A stretch of 64,000 bases of DNA from Variovorax sp. RA8 (GTDB taxonomy: Bacteria > Pseudomonadota > Gammaproteobacteria > Burkholderiales > Burkholderiaceae_C). Made by a program: the position numbers and the translations under genes. Position 1 is the first letter of the stretch; every line of letters begins with the position of its first letter. The DNA is taken from contig NZ_LR594662.1 of assembly GCF_901827175.1 (NCBI RefSeq), positions 2,356,001 to 2,420,000 on the forward strand. Reading direction: 5' to 3'. This document shows positions 35,351 to 45,002 of the stretch, piece after piece. The notes below the pieces were generated by a model. The model had not been told where the DNA came from and did no database searches. It saw only the letters and a list, made by a program, of their open reading frames with translations.

Positions 35351-36873
35351 CCTACCGAACTCAAGCGCTCCAGCGAGCGGCTCGAATGTCTAGATCCGCA
35401 CTTGCCATCGCGGCCAGTCTGTTCCTGCTGTCCGCCTGCTCCCTCACGCCCGTCGAGAATCGTCCCGGAATCGACATTCCTGGGAAGTTCGCGGAGTACG
35501 GGGGCCATCCGCTCGCGTTGCAGGCGTCGGAAGATCCAGGTCGATGGCGACCGGCCGAGCCCGCAGATCAGCAGGCGCCTTCTCCATGGTGGGAGGTCTT
35601 CGGCGACCCCGTGCTTGTGCAGCTCGAAGAGGAGGCGCTCAAAGCCAATCCGGACGTGACCATCGCGATGGCAAGGCTCAAGCAGGCCCGCGCATTGATC
35701 TCGCAAAGCGAGTCGGCGCAGCTTCCTGAAGTGGGGGTAGGGTTCGGTCCCACTCGACAGCGCATCAGCGGCACAGCTGCGGGGCGCGGGGATGGTGCAC
35801 CGGGAACTGCGCAAACCCTGTGGCGCGGTCAGGTCTCCTTTGCATACGAAGCCGACATCTTCGGCCGGGTTTCATCGGGGGTCGCCGCCGCACGTGCCGA
35901 TGGGGCCCGGCAGCAGGCATTGGCGCACCAGATGCTGCTGCTCGTCCAGGCCGACGTCGCCAAGACGTACTTCAGCCTGCGGCAGTTGGAAGGCGAACTT
36001 CGCCTTCTGCGGGACACCGTGAAGTTGAGAGGGGACGCTACGTCGCTGCTGGAGCGAAAGCTCGACGTCGGCGCCGCGGCCCCTTACGTCGTCGATCAGG
36101 CGAAGACAGAGTTGTTCTCGGCCCGCTCGGAGCAACTGGCTCTGGAACAGCAACATGCGCTGGCAGTACATGCCTTGGCGATCTTGCTGGGCAAGCTGCC
36201 AGCGGCGTTCTCCTTCGAGGTACGGCCTCTGGAGAACATTGCGGTTCAGCTTCCGCCGGGATTGCCATCCGCGTTGCTGGAGCGCAGGCCGGACATTGCC
36301 GCCGCTGAGCGCGCCATGACCGCGGAGAACGCCCGCATCGGCGTTGCGAAGGCGGCGTTCTTTCCGTCGGTTTCGCTGACGGGGTCCCTGGGCTATGAGT
36401 CGGCGGACCTGGGAAACCTGGCCAATTGGTCCCAACGTACGTTCCTGCTGGGTCCCCTGGTCGGAACGGCCTTGAGCATGCCAATCTTCGATGGAGGAAG
36501 GCGAAGCGCCGAAGTGGCCCGCGTGCGCGGCGTCTACGAGGAGAGGGTCGCCGAGTACCGCAAGACGGTGCTCCAGGCCTTCCGCGAGGTTGAGGACTCC
36601 CTGGTCTCGATCAGAACCCTTGACGAGCGAATCGTCCAACAGCGGGGAGCGGAAGACGCATCGTCTGGCGTTGCGCAATCAGCCAAGGCGAGATTTGACG
36701 AAGGCGACGTCGACTACCTGGTCGTGGTCGATGCCGAGCGCACCCGCTTGCGAAGCCGCCAGTCGCGTATCCAGTTCGAGGGCGAGCGCGCGCGCGCAAC
36801 CGTTGATCTGATCAAAGCGCTCGGCGGTGGCTGGGACCTCTCAAAGGCTGAGAAGTCCGACATCAAAGGCTGA
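35347..36873 (+). CDS. outer-membrane efflux lipoprotein, OprM/NodT family
   Basis: This 508-residue TolC-type channel has a lipoprotein signal (SLFLLSAC, lipidated Cys31). The two OEP repeats are visible: NPDVTIAMARLKQARALISQSESAQLP and, in the second half, RRPDIAAAERAMTAENARIGVAKAAFFPSVSLTGSLG. It pairs with the adaptor and pump encoded upstream. The start at 35347 overlaps the pump stop (ATGA), though ATG at 35386 (Met14) would give a more typical signal length. The gene is intact, unlike the pump. Confidence 0.93.
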   Translation: MTYRTQALQRAARMSRSALAIAASLFLLSACSLTPVENRPGIDIPGKFAEYGGHPLALQASEDPGRWRPAEPADQQAPSPWWEVFGDPVLVQLEEEALKANPDVTIAMARLKQARALISQSESAQLPEVGVGFGPTRQRISGTAAGRGDGAPGTAQTLWRGQVSFAYEADIFGRVSSGVAAARADGARQQALAHQMLLLVQADVAKTYFSLRQLEGELRLLRDTVKLRGDATSLLERKLDVGAAAPYVVDQAKTELFSARSEQLALEQQHALAVHALAILLGKLPAAFSFEVRPLENIAVQLPPGLPSALLERRPDIAAAERAMTAENARIGVAKAAFFPSVSLTGSLGYESADLGNLANWSQRTFLLGPLVGTALSMPIFDGGRRSAEVARVRGVYEERVAEYRKTVLQAFREVEDSLVSIRTLDERIVQQRGAEDASSGVAQSAKARFDEGDVDYLVVVDAERTRLRSRQSRIQFEGERARATVDLIKALGGGWDLSKAEKSDIKG

Positions 36874-37027
36874 TCCGACGGTGTCGCAGGAGCGGCCAAG
36901 GCCGTCTCCATCCACACGCGGCCGCGTGCCGCGGTCGCAGTCCTGCGGCTCGAGCTCGAGTGGCGCTGGTCAAAGGTCGTTGCCCGACCCCGATCTGCAT
37001 TTCCTAATTGTCCTTTGGAGCTTACCT

Positions 37028-38116
37028 GTGTCTGTTTCTGATCTCTTCAAACCGCTCACTCTCCTGCACGGCCCGGCGATGAGGAATCGCTTCATGCTGG
37101 CGCCGCTGACCAACCAGCAAAGCGAGCTCGACGGCACTGCCTCCGCGTACGACCACTTTTGGATGGAGCAGCTGTCTCAAAGCGGCTATGCGTTGATCCA
37201 GACCTGTGCCACGACCGTGGAAGCAGGTGGCATCGCGTTTGCGCGGCAGTTGGGCATCCACAGTGATGACCATCTGCCAGGTCTGATACGGATGGCCACG
37301 ACCGTTCGGAACGGTGGTGGCCTCTCGGCGGTGCAGTTGCACCACGCAGGCCACCGTGCCAACCCACTGCTGGGGGGGATCCCGGCCCCTGCGTCCAGCG
37401 CCACGTTGCCGGGCATCAAAGCGATCTCGACAGAAGTGGTGGAACGGATCCGCGACAGCTTCATCGCCGCCGCGAAACGCGCGTAGCTCGCAGGGTTCGA
37501 CGGCGTCGCGGTACATGGCGCATTCGGTTGGATCCTCTCGGAGTTCATGTCGCCGCATCTGAACGACCGCACGGACAAGTACGGCGGCAGCCTCGAGAAC
37601 CGGGCGCGTTTGACCATCGAGGTGATCGAAGGTATCCGCCGGGAATGCGGCCCTGATTTTCAGATTGGCTGGCGACTGTCGATCGAGCGGTACGGGTTGC
37701 GCCTGGAGGAACTGCGCGAGGTCACCGCAGATATCTTTGATCGCGAGTTGATCGACTATCTCGATCTGGCTTTGTGGGACTCTGCGCAAGTCGTCAGGGA
37801 AGGGCCATTCCGTGGCAAGACGATGCTTAGCCTCTTCGCCGAATTGCCTCGCAAGGGAGTTCGCCTGGGGACTGCCGGCAAGATCATGAGTGCCAAGCGT
37901 GCCGGTGAGTTGCTGGATGAGGGCTGCGACTTCGTGCTGATTGCCCGGGCCGGCATTCTTCAGCGGGACTTTCCCCTGCAGGTCATGGCCAATCCTACCT
38001 ACGACAGTCCCGAGCTACCCGTGCCGGCTGAGTACCTGCGCGAGCGCGGGTTGAGCGAGCGCTTTATCGACCACATGCGGGGATGGCAAACCTTTGTCTT
38101 GCACGGCTCGCCGTAG
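37028..38116 (+). pseudogene. old yellow enzyme family gene with one in-frame TAG
   Basis: The frame from GTG 37028 to the TAG at 38114 encodes a complete ~362-residue NADH:flavin oxidoreductase (DLFKPLTLLHGPAMRNRFML, LHHAGHRANPLLGG, DGVAVHGAFGWILSEFMSP, DKYGGSLENRARL, AGKIMSAKRAGELLDEGCDF). It is interrupted only by TAG at 37484-37486, between AAAKRA and LAGFDGVAV, where relatives have Glu (GAG to TAG would do it). The sequence is otherwise undamaged on both sides. It lies directly after the RND operon and is only distantly similar to the intact OYE at 27291. Confidence 0.85.
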
Positions 38117-38446
38117 GCTCCGCTTGCGGGTGATGTTGCGTCGCGCCATTTCAGGTGCGTATTCTCCTTTGCACAGGCTACTCCTTTGCCTGCTCGGTGT
38201 AGTGGGCTCGCTTCCCAGGCTTCGTGGGCGTTCCCCGGATCGGGTTCCGGCCTCTATTCGCAACTCGGGGAAGGGGCGCCCGCCGATTCCCCCGCGATCC
38301 ATAGGCGTTCGGCCGAAACGTAGCCTGGTGGATGCCGTTGGCGACGGCTTCCACAGGCGGCCTTCGTGAGCGGCACAACGACGTGGCCGTCGCGATCGAC
38401 ACAGGACGCGCGGCGCCAGTTTTGGGCATCTACTTGCAGTTACCTG

Positions 38447-38468
38447 CCGCCCGAACCTGCTCGGGCGG
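38447..38468. repeat. perfect 8-bp inverted repeat (hairpin)
   Basis: CCGCCCGA (38447-38454) and TCGGGCGG (38461-38468) are exact reverse complements around a 6-nt loop. No T-run follows on either strand, so a rho-independent terminator is unlikely. It is about 100 bp from the palindromic repeat copy B. Confidence 0.5.
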
Positions 38469-38549
38469 ACCTCGTTCGGGCATTTGCATCGGCGACCCGA
38501 AGATTGAGGAGCTTGGCGAGCTGCGAGCCACCTGGATCTTTTTTTGGGG

Positions 38550-38600
38550 ATTTATTGGCCTGGAACACCAGTGTTCTAGGTCAATAAATGCCCGAACAGG
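38550..38600 (+). repeat. palindromic intergenic repeat, copy B
   Basis: Left arm ATTTATTGGCCTGGAACAC (38550-38568) and right arm GTGTTCTAGGTCAATAAAT (38571-38589) are inverted repeats matching at 17 of 19 positions around a CA centre, followed by GCCCGAACAGG. The same right flank and core occur in copy A at 25008-25088, 13.5 kb away and in the same orientation. The two copies bracket the detoxification/efflux block. Confidence 0.8.
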
Positions 38601-38660
38601 AGAGCACGCGCGCGGGCTGGTCGGTGAAGACGAATTCGTGGCGGCGAGCGTGCGTGGTGC

Positions 38661-39225
38661 TCAGCCCCTCATGCGCTGCACGCCCGCAATCCAGCGCGCG
38701 AAGGCGGCCATCTGGTCGCCGACGAACTGGCGCGTGGTGGCGTCGGTGCACACGCCCTCGGCCGAGAACTTGGCTGTGGCGCCGCCGATGAAGACCTCAG
38801 GCTTCGCCATCACCTGGGCGTCCATGAACAGCATCACACGGCGAAGGTCGTATTGCACGCGCGCGCCGCCCAGCGGGCCGGGCGATGCAGAAACGATCGC
38901 GACGGGCTTGAAAGCGAAGGGCTGGTCCTCGCCGCGGCTGAGCCAGTCGAGCGTGTTCTTGAGTACGCCGGGTGTCGAGAAGTTGTACTCGGGCGTGGCG
39001 ATGACTACGCCGTCTGCCTTGCGGATGCGCTCACGCAGCGCGGCCACGGCTGGGGTAGCCATGAGCCATCACGTCGCCGTCGAAGAAGGGGATATCGCGG
39101 ATCTCGGCGATGTCCAGTGTCATGCCGGCGGGCATCACCTCGCCGGCGAGCTTGAGCGCTGCGCGGTTGATGGAGGCACTGCGCAGGCTGCCGCACAGGC
39201 CGACGATGTCGAGGGATATGGTCAT
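38661..39225 (-). pseudogene. NADPH-dependent FMN reductase (ChrR-like), frameshifted
   Basis: Two overlapping minus-strand frames together encode a ~188-residue chromate/quinone reductase. The first is MTISLDIVGLCGSLRSASIN (39225 onward, flavin-phosphate loop) through DIPFFDGDVMAHGYP. The second continues AVAALRERIRKADGVVIAT, PEYNFSTPGVLKNTLDWLSR and GPLGGARVQYDLRRVMLF. The switch is at a CCCC run near 39052-39055 (net +1 or -2). Everything else is intact, so a sequencing error or very recent mutation are both possible. An internal ATG at 39062 could give a 133-residue product lacking the FMN phosphate loop. Confidence 0.82.
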
Positions 39226-39262
39226 GGGTTTTGGAGAGTGTCGAAGGAAGGAGGGAGGCGCC

Positions 39263-39540
39263 TCAATGCGCCGCGTAGTCGACCTGGTGCTTGGCGATGC
39301 GCAGGTCGCCGATTTCCTCGCGCACGCGTAGGTGCGCGGGGTGCGTGGCATAGGAGGCCAGCGCTTCCCGGCCGTCGAACTCGCTGTACAGCACGAGACC
39401 GCAGGCGTAGTCGGCATGGCTCAGGTCGACGCCAACCTCCAGGTGCAGCAGCCCCGGGATGTGACCGCGCAGACCCTGGAACTTGTCGCGCATCAGGTCC
39501 AGGTTCGCCAGGGAAAACGCTGTCCAACTGAAGCGCTGGC
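39263..39540 (-). pseudogene. Dabb (stress-responsive A/B barrel) protein, 5'-truncated
   Basis: From MRDKFQGLRGHIPGLLHLEV onward (39493 to 39263) the sequence is a normal Dabb domain: VDLSHADYACGLVLYSEFD, ALASYATHPAHLRVREEIGD and the usual end. The family's first beta strand (MIxHxVxWxLK) is missing. The frame continues upstream only as an unrelated RFSWTAFSLANLDL stretch back to a TAG, without a start codon. A 76-residue product from 39493 is possible but would lack a core strand. It is probably a casualty of the rearrangement that left the CoA-transferase scrap next to it. Confidence 0.65.
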
Positions 39541-39582
39541 GGCCGAGGTATGCGTTCGCTGGCCAGCCTGCTATGCAGTTCC

Positions 39583-39690
39583 GGCCATCCGCAGCTGGTG
39601 CCTTACAAGGTGTTCCTAAGCGCCGACGGCTACCTGGTGATCGGAGCCGGCGTCAGAACAGCTTCGAGGCGCTGGCGCGTGCGTGTCGAA
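39583..39690 (+). pseudogene. CaiB/BaiF (type III) CoA-transferase fragment
   Basis: One plus-strand frame reads GHPQLVPYKVFLSADGYLVI then GAG, and the next frame continues QNSFEALARA. Together they match the conserved CaiB/BaiF segment HPxLVPYQVFxTADGxLxxGAGNQxxFExLARA, with one base missing at about 39652. Neither the N-terminal nor the C-terminal part of the ~400-residue enzyme is present. It is an isolated remnant between two minus-strand genes. Confidence 0.6.
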
Positions 39691-39750
39691 CTGGCGCACC
39701 GCCTGCGCGACATGGCGCACGAGGTCGCGCAACGATGAAGATCGCGCGCG

Positions 39751-40893
<1,143 letters not shown>

Positions 40894-40927
40894 GGTTCGA
40901 ACCTCTTGTGGAAGGGGGTATGGCCGC

Positions 40928-42250
40928 CTACTGGCCGAGCACGTACTTGGGCAGCCAGGTGATCACCTGCGGCGCGAAGGCGCAGATCAGCAAGCCCAGC
41001 CCCTGCAGCGCGATAAAGGGCGGTGTCGACTTGTAGATGTCCTTCATCGTGATGCCCTTGGGCGCTACCGACTTCAGGTAGAACAGGTTGTAGCCGAAGG
41101 GCGGCGTGAGATAGGACATCTCAAGATTGATGATCAGCATGCCGCCGTACCAGAGGGGATCGAATCCGAGCGCTACCACGATGGGCAGGAAAATCGGCGT
41201 GGTCAGGAAGATGATGCCGATCGGGTCCATCACCATCCCGAGCAGGAACAGGATGACCATCATGATCGTCATGACCACCCACGGCGAGAGGTCCATACCG
41301 ATGAGCAGGCTGCGTACCAGCTTGTCGCCGCCGATGCCGGCGTAGACCGATACGAACACGAGCGACGCAATGGCGATCCAGATCACCATCGACGTCGACT
41401 TCAGGGTTTCGCGTGCCGCGTCTGCGATGTCGCCCCAGCGCAGACTGCGGCGGGCGAAGCCGATCACCATGCTGCCGACCGCGCCGACCGCCGCTGCTTC
41501 CGTGGGGCCTGCGATGCCGGTGAACATGGCACCTAGCACCGCCAGGACCAGCAGCGCCACGGGCACGACGCCCAGCAGGCTTGCGATTCGCTCGCGACCG
41601 GTGATGCGGGCGCGTTCCTCGGCCGGCATCGCAGGGCCTGCCGCCGGGTTGATCCAGCACTTGACCAGCACGTAGCCGATGAAAAGCGAGGCGAGCAACA
41701 GGCCCGGCATCAGCCCAGAAAGGAAGACCTGGCCGACCGAGAGGTTGGCTAGGCCGCTGTAGACGATGCCCAGCACCGACGGCGGAATGAGCTGGCCGAG
41801 CGCGCCGCCCGCGAGGATGGTACCCATCGACATGTGCTTGTCGTAACCGCGCGCGAGCATCGCTGGCAGTGCGAGCGAACCCATGGCCAGCACGCCCACC
41901 GCGCTCACGCCGCTCATCGCCGCGATGATCGTGCAAGCCAACACGGTGCCGACCGCAAGGCCGCCGCGCAGCGGGCCGAACAGCACATGGATCGCGTGAT
42001 ACAAGTCGTTGGCAACGCCGGCCTTGTTGAGGATGCCGGCCATGAACATGAAGAACGGAATCGAGACCAGTGTGTAGTTGAAGGTGGCGCTCTTCACATG
42101 GCCCGCCAGCAGGTGCAGCGCCATCGGCCCCCATTCGAAATAGCCCACCACCACGGCCACGGTGCCGAGCGCGAAGGCCAGCGGAACGCCCAGGAAGATG
42201 AGCGCGAATAGCGACCCGAACAGGACGACCGTGAGGAGTTCGACACCCAT
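40928..42250 (-). CDS. dctM: TRAP transporter large permease (DctM)
   Basis: The 440-residue DctM subunit forms the ion-coupled translocation channel of a TRAP carboxylate importer. It has about a dozen membrane helices, with the family motifs IPFFMFMAGILNKAG, LACTIIAAMSGVSAVGVLAMG, GGALGQLIPPSVLGIVYSGL, GIAGPTEAAAVGAVG and PIGIIFLTTPIFLPIVVALG, and the terminal ITWLPKYVLGQ. It follows dctQ by 26 bp. Together with dctP and dctQ it makes a complete transporter, in contrast to the orphan Bug receptors elsewhere in the window. Confidence 0.95.
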   Translation of the reverse strand: MGVELLTVVLFGSLFALIFLGVPLAFALGTVAVVVGYFEWGPMALHLLAGHVKSATFNYTLVSIPFFMFMAGILNKAGVANDLYHAIHVLFGPLRGGLAVGTVLACTIIAAMSGVSAVGVLAMGSLALPAMLARGYDKHMSMGTILAGGALGQLIPPSVLGIVYSGLANLSVGQVFLSGLMPGLLLASLFIGYVLVKCWINPAAGPAMPAEERARITGRERIASLLGVVPVALLVLAVLGAMFTGIAGPTEAAAVGAVGSMVIGFARRSLRWGDIADAARETLKSTSMVIWIAIASLVFVSVYAGIGGDKLVRSLLIGMDLSPWVVMTIMMVILFLLGMVMDPIGIIFLTTPIFLPIVVALGFDPLWYGGMLIINLEMSYLTPPFGYNLFYLKSVAPKGITMKDIYKSTPPFIALQGLGLLICAFAPQVITWLPKYVLGQ

Positions 42251-42276
42251 TGATTGATACCCCGGGGAAGAGAAAT

Positions 42277-42795
42277 TCAGGCGACGACGTCGTTGTCAGG
42301 CTTGACCGCGTGTGCCGGATCCACATATGCGCGCACGATCAGCGATGCCGCCTGCAGCAGCATGAGCGCGGCGGCCACCGGCGCGGCGGTGAGTACGGGG
42401 AAGATGTAGGGCGCCCACGGACTCTCCGCGCGCTCGCGGCTGGTGATGGCGTCGAGCGCCTGTTCGCCGGTGAACCACAACAGCACTGCGAGATAGAAAA
42501 TCGTGACCACCAGGCCGATCACATCGGCCCGGCGGCGGGCGCGCGGCTTCAAGCCGAGCAGCAGCAGGTCGACGCGCACGTGCCCGCCGTGCAGCAGCGT
42601 GTAGCCGCCGCCGAGCAGGAAGTAGAAGCCGAACAGGATCTGCACCGATTCATTGACCCAGACCGTCGGGCTGTTGAACGCGTAGCGTGCCACCACCTCG
42701 ATCATGGTGATGAGCAGGCTGGGCAGGATCAGCAGGGCCGCCAGGCGGCCCACCCAATCGTTGAGGCGATCGATCGCGTCGCAGAGTTGCCGCAT
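42277..42795 (-). CDS. dctQ: TRAP transporter small permease (DctQ)
   Basis: A 172-residue protein with four predicted membrane helices: LAALLILPSLLITMIEVVARYAF, FGFYFLLGGGYTLLHGGHVRVD (family motif), DVIGLVVTIFYLAVLLWF and YIFPVLTAAPVAAALMLLQ. DctQ supports DctM in the membrane. It lies 18 bp after dctP. Confidence 0.93.
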   Translation of the reverse strand: MRQLCDAIDRLNDWVGRLAALLILPSLLITMIEVVARYAFNSPTVWVNESVQILFGFYFLLGGGYTLLHGGHVRVDLLLLGLKPRARRRADVIGLVVTIFYLAVLLWFTGEQALDAITSRERAESPWAPYIFPVLTAAPVAAALMLLQAASLIVRAYVDPAHAVKPDNDVVA

Positions 42796-42813
42796 GGGGG
42801 AGTCTGGTCAACG

Positions 42814-43851
42814 TCAGTTCGCGCGGTATCCGAGCTTCCCCAGGAACTTCAGCTGCGAGTCGAGCTTCTCGGCGTAGTCCTTTGATTCGACGGCATACTT
42901 GTCCTTCATAACGGCCAGGCGCGCGTTTTCCATCTTGCGCATCTCGCTATCGGGCCATTTGACGAGCGTCACGCCGCTCTTCTCGAGCTTGACCATCAGC
43001 TCCTTCTCCTCGGCCACCGCCGAAGTGTTGTAGTCCATACTGGCGACCTTCAGCGCCTCTTCAATCTTGGGCTTCAGGTCGGCCGGCACCTTGTTCCACG
43101 CGGCCTGGCTCACGATCCAGTCGGACGTGCCCCCGCCCGAGTACGACGGCACCGAGATGAACTTCGCCACCTCTTGCAAGCCGAGGCCGTAGTTCACCGG
43201 CATTGTCGTGAACTCGACGGCGTCGACCACGCCGCGCTGCAGCGCGGTGTAGACCTCCTCGCCGGGCAAGGCGACGACAGAGGCGCCGAGCTTGGCAAAA
43301 CCGTCGGCGGCAAGGCCCGCCGCGCGCACCTTGAGGCCCTTCAGATCCTCGACGCCCTTGATCGGCTTCTTCGACCAGATCTGCTCGCCCAGCAAGGGCG
43401 AAACGCCGAGGAAGTGCATGTTGTGGCGCGCCACGATCTTGCGCATCAGCTCCGAGCCGCCGCCCTCGTAGAACCAGTTGTAGCCCTGAAGCGCATTGAC
43501 TTCGGCCGGCCATTCGTTCACCGCCTTGAGCGCCGGCTCCTTGCCGCTGAAATAGACAAGGTAAGTGTGGCCGACGTCGAGCGTGCCCTTGCTCACCGCA
43601 TCGACGACAGTGGCGCTGCTCATCAGCATGCCGGCCGGAAAAGTTTTGACTTCGACGCGTCCGCCAGTGCGTTGATTCACTTCCTTGGCAAAGCGTTCGA
43701 CGAGATTCTTGTATTCGGTCGTTCCGGCGCCGGCGACGCTTTGCAAGCGCCAGGTGATTTCGGCGGCATGTGCGCCGAATTGCGGCAGCGTGAAGCACGC
43801 AGCTGCAAGGCAGGAGAAGACGAGGGCGCGGGTGTTCTTGGACCGGTTCAT
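42814..43851 (-). CDS. dctP: TRAP transporter substrate-binding protein (DctP)
   Basis: The 345-residue periplasmic receptor has a signal peptide ending ..FTLPQFGAHA and then AEITWRLQSVAGAGTTEYKN. The conserved DctP middle is present: IWSKKPIKGVEDLKGLKVR with the substrate-contacting arginine, GEEVYTALQRGVVDAVEFTT and SDWIVSQAAWNKV. It resembles the TRAP receptors for 2-oxo or aromatic/aliphatic monocarboxylates, but the ligand cannot be read. The start is the ATG at 43849-43851; a longer open frame upstream is antisense noise from the neighbouring dehydrogenase gene. Confidence 0.95.
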   Translation of the reverse strand: MNRSKNTRALVFSCLAAACFTLPQFGAHAAEITWRLQSVAGAGTTEYKNLVERFAKEVNQRTGGRVEVKTFPAGMLMSSATVVDAVSKGTLDVGHTYLVYFSGKEPALKAVNEWPAEVNALQGYNWFYEGGGSELMRKIVARHNMHFLGVSPLLGEQIWSKKPIKGVEDLKGLKVRAAGLAADGFAKLGASVVALPGEEVYTALQRGVVDAVEFTTMPVNYGLGLQEVAKFISVPSYSGGGTSDWIVSQAAWNKVPADLKPKIEEALKVASMDYNTSAVAEEKELMVKLEKSGVTLVKWPDSEMRKMENARLAVMKDKYAVESKDYAEKLDSQLKFLGKLGYRAN

Positions 43852-43904
43852 GGGTACCTCATGTATTCCAGGTTGATGGTGGGCGATGACAGAAAGCGCA
43901 GGGC

Positions 43905-44999
43905 TCAGGCTGCGATGCAGAGTTGCTCGAGACGCACCATCGCTTCCACGAGATCGCCTTCCGAAAGCCGGCGTTCGAAATTGCGGATGTGCGGTGCGGT
44001 AAGGGTGAGTGCGGCAATCGTGGACAACTGCCGCGCAGAAGGCGCGGCAAGGCCGAGCTCGGGCAAGCCCGTGGGCAGACCCACGGCGCGGTAAAAGGCG
44101 AACTGCTCGGCCATGAAGGCATCGGAGCGCTTCTCGAGCACGAACTGGACGAGCAACGCATAGGCGACCTGGCGACCATGCAAGGCGTCTGCTGTTTCCG
44201 GCACGGCCGTCAAGCCGCGCGTCATGGAATGCGCGACCGACAAGCCGGTGCCCTCGAACCCGATGCCGGCCAGCAGGATGCAAGCTTCGACGAGCGCCTC
44301 GAAGGCCGCGTCGGGCCGGCGGGCACGCGCTGCGGCCAGGCCGGCGACCGCATTGCGACGCACCGTCTCGTCGCACGTCTCTGCAAGCTTTGCCGCGAGC
44401 AGCGTCGCCTGGCCGCCGAACAGGTTGAGCCCGCCAGCGCCGATGCACTGCGCCGCCTCGTAGCGCTTAACGATCGCGTCGCCGATGCCCGAGACCAGCA
44501 AGTCGACCGGCGCCGCAGCGAGGATCGCGGTGTCGACCACGACCGCGTCCGGGTTGCGCGGCAGCTTTTCGACGCTCAGCAGACGGTGATGCTCGTCGTA
44601 GAGCAAAAAGACGCGGCTGGTGGGGCCGTCATTCGAGGGCGCCGTCGGCAAGGTGATGAGCCGCGTGCCGAGGGCGCACGCCACAGCCTTGCCCGCGTCC
44701 ACACCCTTGCCGCCACCCGCGGCGATCACCACCTCGGGCTGCCACGCCTGCTGGGCACTGGCCATGCGTTTCACACTTGCGGGCGTGAGGTCGCCGGTGA
44801 ACGAGACGGACGAGAACACGAGCCCACTGGCTTCGACGCTTTGCCGCACGCGCGGCGCGAACAGGCGCTCGACGGCGGCGTCTGAGACGAACAGCACGTT
44901 CCGGCCTAGTCCTGCAGCGATGTCGCCGATACGCAAGGACGCGTCCGGCCCTTGTACGTACAGCGCCGGCGCGCCGAGGATGCGAAGGGTGTCACCCAT
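43905..44999 (-). CDS. glycerol dehydrogenase-like (GldA family) oxidoreductase
   Basis: This 364-residue NAD-dependent dehydrogenase belongs to the GldA branch of the iron/zinc family, distinct from the group-III enzyme at 39751. It has EVVIAAGGGKGVDAGKAVA, PTAPSNDGPTSRVFLLYDE (GldA-type TxxSxDxPxS region), PDAVVVDTAILAAAP, and metal ligands in VSGIGDAIVKRYEA (Asp), LSVAHSMTRGL (His) and ALHGRQVAYAL (His). It starts 3 bp after the TauD-family gene stop, so the two are translationally coupled. It probably oxidises a hydroxy product of the dioxygenase or of the imported acid; that is inference. Confidence 0.9.
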   Translation of the reverse strand: MGDTLRILGAPALYVQGPDASLRIGDIAAGLGRNVLFVSDAAVERLFAPRVRQSVEASGLVFSSVSFTGDLTPASVKRMASAQQAWQPEVVIAAGGGKGVDAGKAVACALGTRLITLPTAPSNDGPTSRVFLLYDEHHRLLSVEKLPRNPDAVVVDTAILAAAPVDLLVSGIGDAIVKRYEAAQCIGAGGLNLFGGQATLLAAKLAETCDETVRRNAVAGLAAARARRPDAAFEALVEACILLAGIGFEGTGLSVAHSMTRGLTAVPETADALHGRQVAYALLVQFVLEKRSDAFMAEQFAFYRAVGLPTGLPELGLAAPSARQLSTIAALTLTAPHIRNFERRLSEGDLVEAMVRLEQLCIAA

Positions 45000-45002
45000 C
45001 GT

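Larger units (their letters stand above)
38117..38660. other. gene-free region carrying hairpin and palindromic repeat
   Basis: I see no gene in these 544 bp. Defined structures are the hairpin at 38447-38468 and the palindromic repeat at 38550-38600. A loose copy of the repeat's arm sequence (TTCGGGCATTTGC, within 38474-38490) also occurs between them. Confidence 0.6.

Noticed and set aside
37484..37486. TAG as pyrrolysine or programmed read-through
   Set aside because: No Pyl machinery is expected in this bacterial group and the site is a conserved ordinary residue in homologues.
25008..38600. Composite transposon bounded by the two repeats
   Set aside because: The repeats are direct, palindromic and short, with no transposase and no target-site duplication visible.
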